Assembly: GCA_016206275.1 (NCBI GenBank)
Contig: JACQRY010000226.1
Location: forward strand, 1-6,536
DNA from: Nitrososphaerota archaeon
GTDB lineage: Archaea > Thermoproteota > Nitrososphaeria > Nitrososphaerales > JACQRY01
Direction: 5' to 3'
DNA length: 6,536 nt
Under the pieces are notes generated by a model. That model made no database searches. It was not told the origin of the DNA and worked only from the letters and a program-made list of their open reading frames with translations. Both the position numbers and the translations under genes were made by a program. Each line of letters opens with the position of its first letter. Positions within the stretch are counted from its first letter, which is position 1. Of the stretch, positions 5,388 to 6,536 are shown one piece after another.

Positions 5388-5407
5388 TGAACGGTACAGC
5401 GAAAAAG

Positions 5408-5437
5408 GGATCAGAGTCAAACCTCAGGATTTGATCC
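5408..5437. other. Imperfect hairpin downstream of the hydrolase
   Basis: GGATCA (5408-5413) can pair with TGATCC (5432-5437). In an alternative fold, TCAAACC pairs with GG-A-TTTGA (5417-5434). There is no T-run after it, so a terminator role is weak. Confidence 0.3.
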
Positions 5438-5462
5438 AGATCAGGTCTCTATACTAAGTGAT

Positions 5463-5487
5463 TCAGTGAGGCCGGTGGGATTCGAAC
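5463..5487 (-). pseudogene. tRNA 3'-tip scar
   Basis: On the minus strand GTTCGAATCCCACCGGCCTCA reads as T-loop, T-stem 3' strand, acceptor strand CGGCCTC and discriminator A. The 5' T-stem strand should be GTGGG but is TATAG, so only the tip survives. Sixteen bases (CCGGTGGGATTCGAAC on the plus strand, 5472-5487) are identical and co-oriented with 2502-2517 in the other tRNA fragment. The acceptor bases differ, so the two pieces come from different tRNAs or have diverged. Confidence 0.5.
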
Positions 5488-5550
5488 TATAGTTAGGCTC
5501 AAACCCTCATTCAACGTGCTTACATTTTTATCCAATATTAAATCGGCTTC

Positions 5551-5957
5551 CTATACTCCTACAACAACGAATCCTTTGTAACTCTCGAACTCTCTATCAA
5601 ACGTCGCTATGTTTCTGATGTTATTCTGCTGCATCAGCTCAACTGTGGTTGAATCCGTAAGCTGTATTTCGTTCCCTTCTGGCTCTTGAACTTCTGCCAT
5701 GCCTCTAGGAACACTCTATCATCAACTTTCAACATACGGAACGCTTTCAGCAGGGCCTCGCCAGCCAATCCTGCCTTCTGAAGACCCCCGGTTCTTACAA
5801 AGGTCACTGTAGCAGTCTCGTCAAAGACATAATCTGAAATAACGGGAGGGCCGTAAGCTGCATTGACAACATCCTGCATAACCTCTGCCGCTTTGGCGTG
5901 GTTGATGTCACCATCAACCATGAAGGCAACTAGGAAACTTGAGTCAAGGAAGATCAT
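5551..5957 (-). pseudogene. vapC: VapC PIN-domain toxin, broken by a one-base deletion
   Basis: The N-terminal 99 residues form a clear PIN domain: MIFLDSSFLV with D5, and FDET with E47. After KYS (codon 99, ending at 5661) the frame runs into an unrelated tail and a stop at 5634. In the next frame the sequence resumes exactly where a VapC should, with DSTTVELMQQNNIRNIATFDREFESYKGF and a stop at 5551-5553. One missing base in the ctta/cgg stretch (5655-5660) restores KYS-F-T-DSTT and a 135-residue protein with all four metal-binding acids D5, E47, D102 and D121. As written, D102 and D121 are lost, so an endoribonuclease made from this frame should be inactive. Its ATG overlaps the VapB stop by four bases (ATGA), with GGTG 7 nt upstream. 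A sequencing error is the main alternative. Confidence 0.85.
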
Positions 5958-6211
5958 TCCTCTTCACCGTAAAGGATCTTGTCTACCTCTTCGCTCCATC
6001 TGACTCGTCTTCCAGCCGTTATGATACCTTTGACCTTGAGGAAGTTGCGCGGGTCGGGGTGCTTTCTCTTTCTTTCCTTCTCTTTGAGCCATATGCCAAG
6101 GGCTTCGTTCAGAGCTTGGCCGGTTCTGAGGCCTTCTTCCTCGGTCTTGGCTCTAAACCTTCTCCATATCTCTTCATCCACATCTCTGACGGTTAAGATT
6201 TCCTTGGTCAT
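5954..6211 (-). CDS. vapB: VapB-type antitoxin
   Basis: This acidic and basic, 85-residue protein starts MTKEILTVRDVDEEIWRRFRAK. The short strand EILTVRDV followed by two helices (DEEIWRRFRAKTEEEG and RTGQALNEALGIWLKEKERK) fits the ribbon-helix-helix DNA-binding domain of VapB antitoxins. The C-terminal part (DPRNFLKVKGI to WSEEVDKILYGEEE) would bind the VapC groove. The frame also has an upstream ATG at 6221-6223, adding MYYW. I prefer the ATG at 6209-6211 because the TATA box lies 27 bp from it, and the second start begins directly at the typical strand. It precedes vapC with a 4-nt overlap, the standard operon arrangement, and probably represses its own promoter. Confidence 0.82.
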   Translation of the reverse strand: MTKEILTVRDVDEEIWRRFRAKTEEEGLRTGQALNEALGIWLKEKERKRKHPDPRNFLKVKGIITAGRRVRWSEEVDKILYGEEE

Positions 6212-6234
6212 CCAGTAATACATGTAATACCTAG

Positions 6235-6242
6235 TTATTTAA
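6235..6242 (-). promoter_or_regulatory. TATA box for vapBC (leaderless)
   Basis: TTAAATAA on the minus strand is centred at 6238.5, 27 to 28 bp from the ATG at 6211. It is only 15 bp from the upstream ATG at 6223, which argues against that start. Confidence 0.6.
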
Positions 6243-6388
6243 CCATAGCACTCGCGTCGGTGGCCGGTCTATTAGGTTCTAAGCGAGGTGGATCCTGTCG
6301 GATTCGGAGTGTTTTTGCTCCTAAAGCTGAGGACGTAATCATGGAAGTCACAGAGCCTACTCTTTAACCTGAGGTTATTCGCTGAGTA

Positions 6389-6395
6389 TTTATAT
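6389..6395 (+). promoter_or_regulatory. TATA box for the gene at the right edge
   Basis: TTTATAT is centred at 6392, 12 bp from the ATG at 6404 but 27 bp from an in-frame GTG at 6419. By the spacing used elsewhere here, the GTG would be the leaderless start. Confidence 0.45.
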
Positions 6396-6403
6396 CGAAC
6401 ACA

Positions 6404-6536
6404 ATGGAATTACCCTTAGTGGAAATAGTGAGCCTTGAGAAACCTCTAACACGCAGGGAGCTAGGGGAACTGGAAAAGCTGTTGTCTTCGCAAGACGCCT
6501 TCGAGAGAATGGTTGAAAGAGCAGTAAGAGGTATGA
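6404..6536 (+). CDS. Unknown protein, N-terminal part (partial, 3' end outside window)
   Basis: An open frame of 44 codons starts at ATG 6404 and runs off the window with no stop. The visible residues are charged and helical, with RRELGELEKLL and DAFERMVERAVRG resembling amphipathic helices, and no transmembrane segment. I do not recognise the family. Its start could instead be GTG 6419 (VEIVSLEKPLT), which is 27 bp after the TATA box and matches the leaderless pattern in this window. It is divergent from vapBC across a gap of about 190 nt. A small regulatory or antitoxin-like protein is possible, but there is no evidence beyond size and context. Confidence 0.5.
   Translation, partial: MELPLVEIVSLEKPLTRRELGELEKLLSSQDAFERMVERAVRGM

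Noticed and set aside
5408..5437. Intrinsic terminator after the hydrolase
   Set aside because: The hairpin is imperfect and no T-run follows; kept only as a weak structural feature.
1..6536. CRISPR array, rRNA gene, complete insertion sequence or transposase/integrase gene
   Set aside because: No regularly spaced repeats, no rRNA-like stretch, and no open frame with recombinase features were seen on either strand.

Overview
The window looks like a stretch of an archaeal chromosome, probably from a mesophilic member of the Thermoproteota (Nitrososphaeria or Bathyarchaeia type). The reasons are TATA-like boxes about 27 bp upstream of start codons with no leader, a T-run terminator, small archaeal-style toxin-antitoxin (TA) pairs including a DUF2683 protein, and tRNA-derived intergenic remnants. 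The lineage is inferred from these features and was not tested by any search.

Layout. Positions 1-951 (+) hold the 3' end of an Lrp/AsnC-type regulator and an OsmC-like protein, closed by a T7 terminator. Positions 952-1378 are non-coding, with a tRNA-3'-end-like scar and copy A of a dispersed element. Positions 1379-4017 (-) hold a zinc-free quinone-oxidoreductase-like dehydrogenase, a tRNA 3'-half fragment, a RelBE-like pair, a gene-free gap and a DUF2683/RelE pair. Positions 4018-4604 are non-coding and hold copy B of the dispersed element. Positions 4605-5387 (+) encode an alpha/beta hydrolase with a leaderless GTG start. Positions 5388-5550 carry a second tRNA 3'-tip scar. Positions 5551-6211 (-) are a VapBC pair whose toxin gene has lost one base. 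From 6404 (+) a new gene runs off the right edge.

How it fits together. No metabolic pathway links these genes. The centre reads as an accessory block of stress-type genes (three TA modules, a dehydrogenase, a hydrolase), with intergenic spaces holding degraded tRNA pieces and a repeated element. Direct copies of that element at 1281 and 4397 bracket the minus-strand block of dehydrogenase plus two TA modules. The 16-nt direct repeat inside the tRNA fragments (2502 and 5472) brackets an overlapping segment. Both patterns suggest past integration or recombination, but no integrase or transposase gene is present in the window.

The most solid new observations are the single-base deletion in vapC, the roughly 90-nt dispersed element, the tRNA 3'-half scar, and the uniform TATA-to-start distance, which also revises the VapB start.
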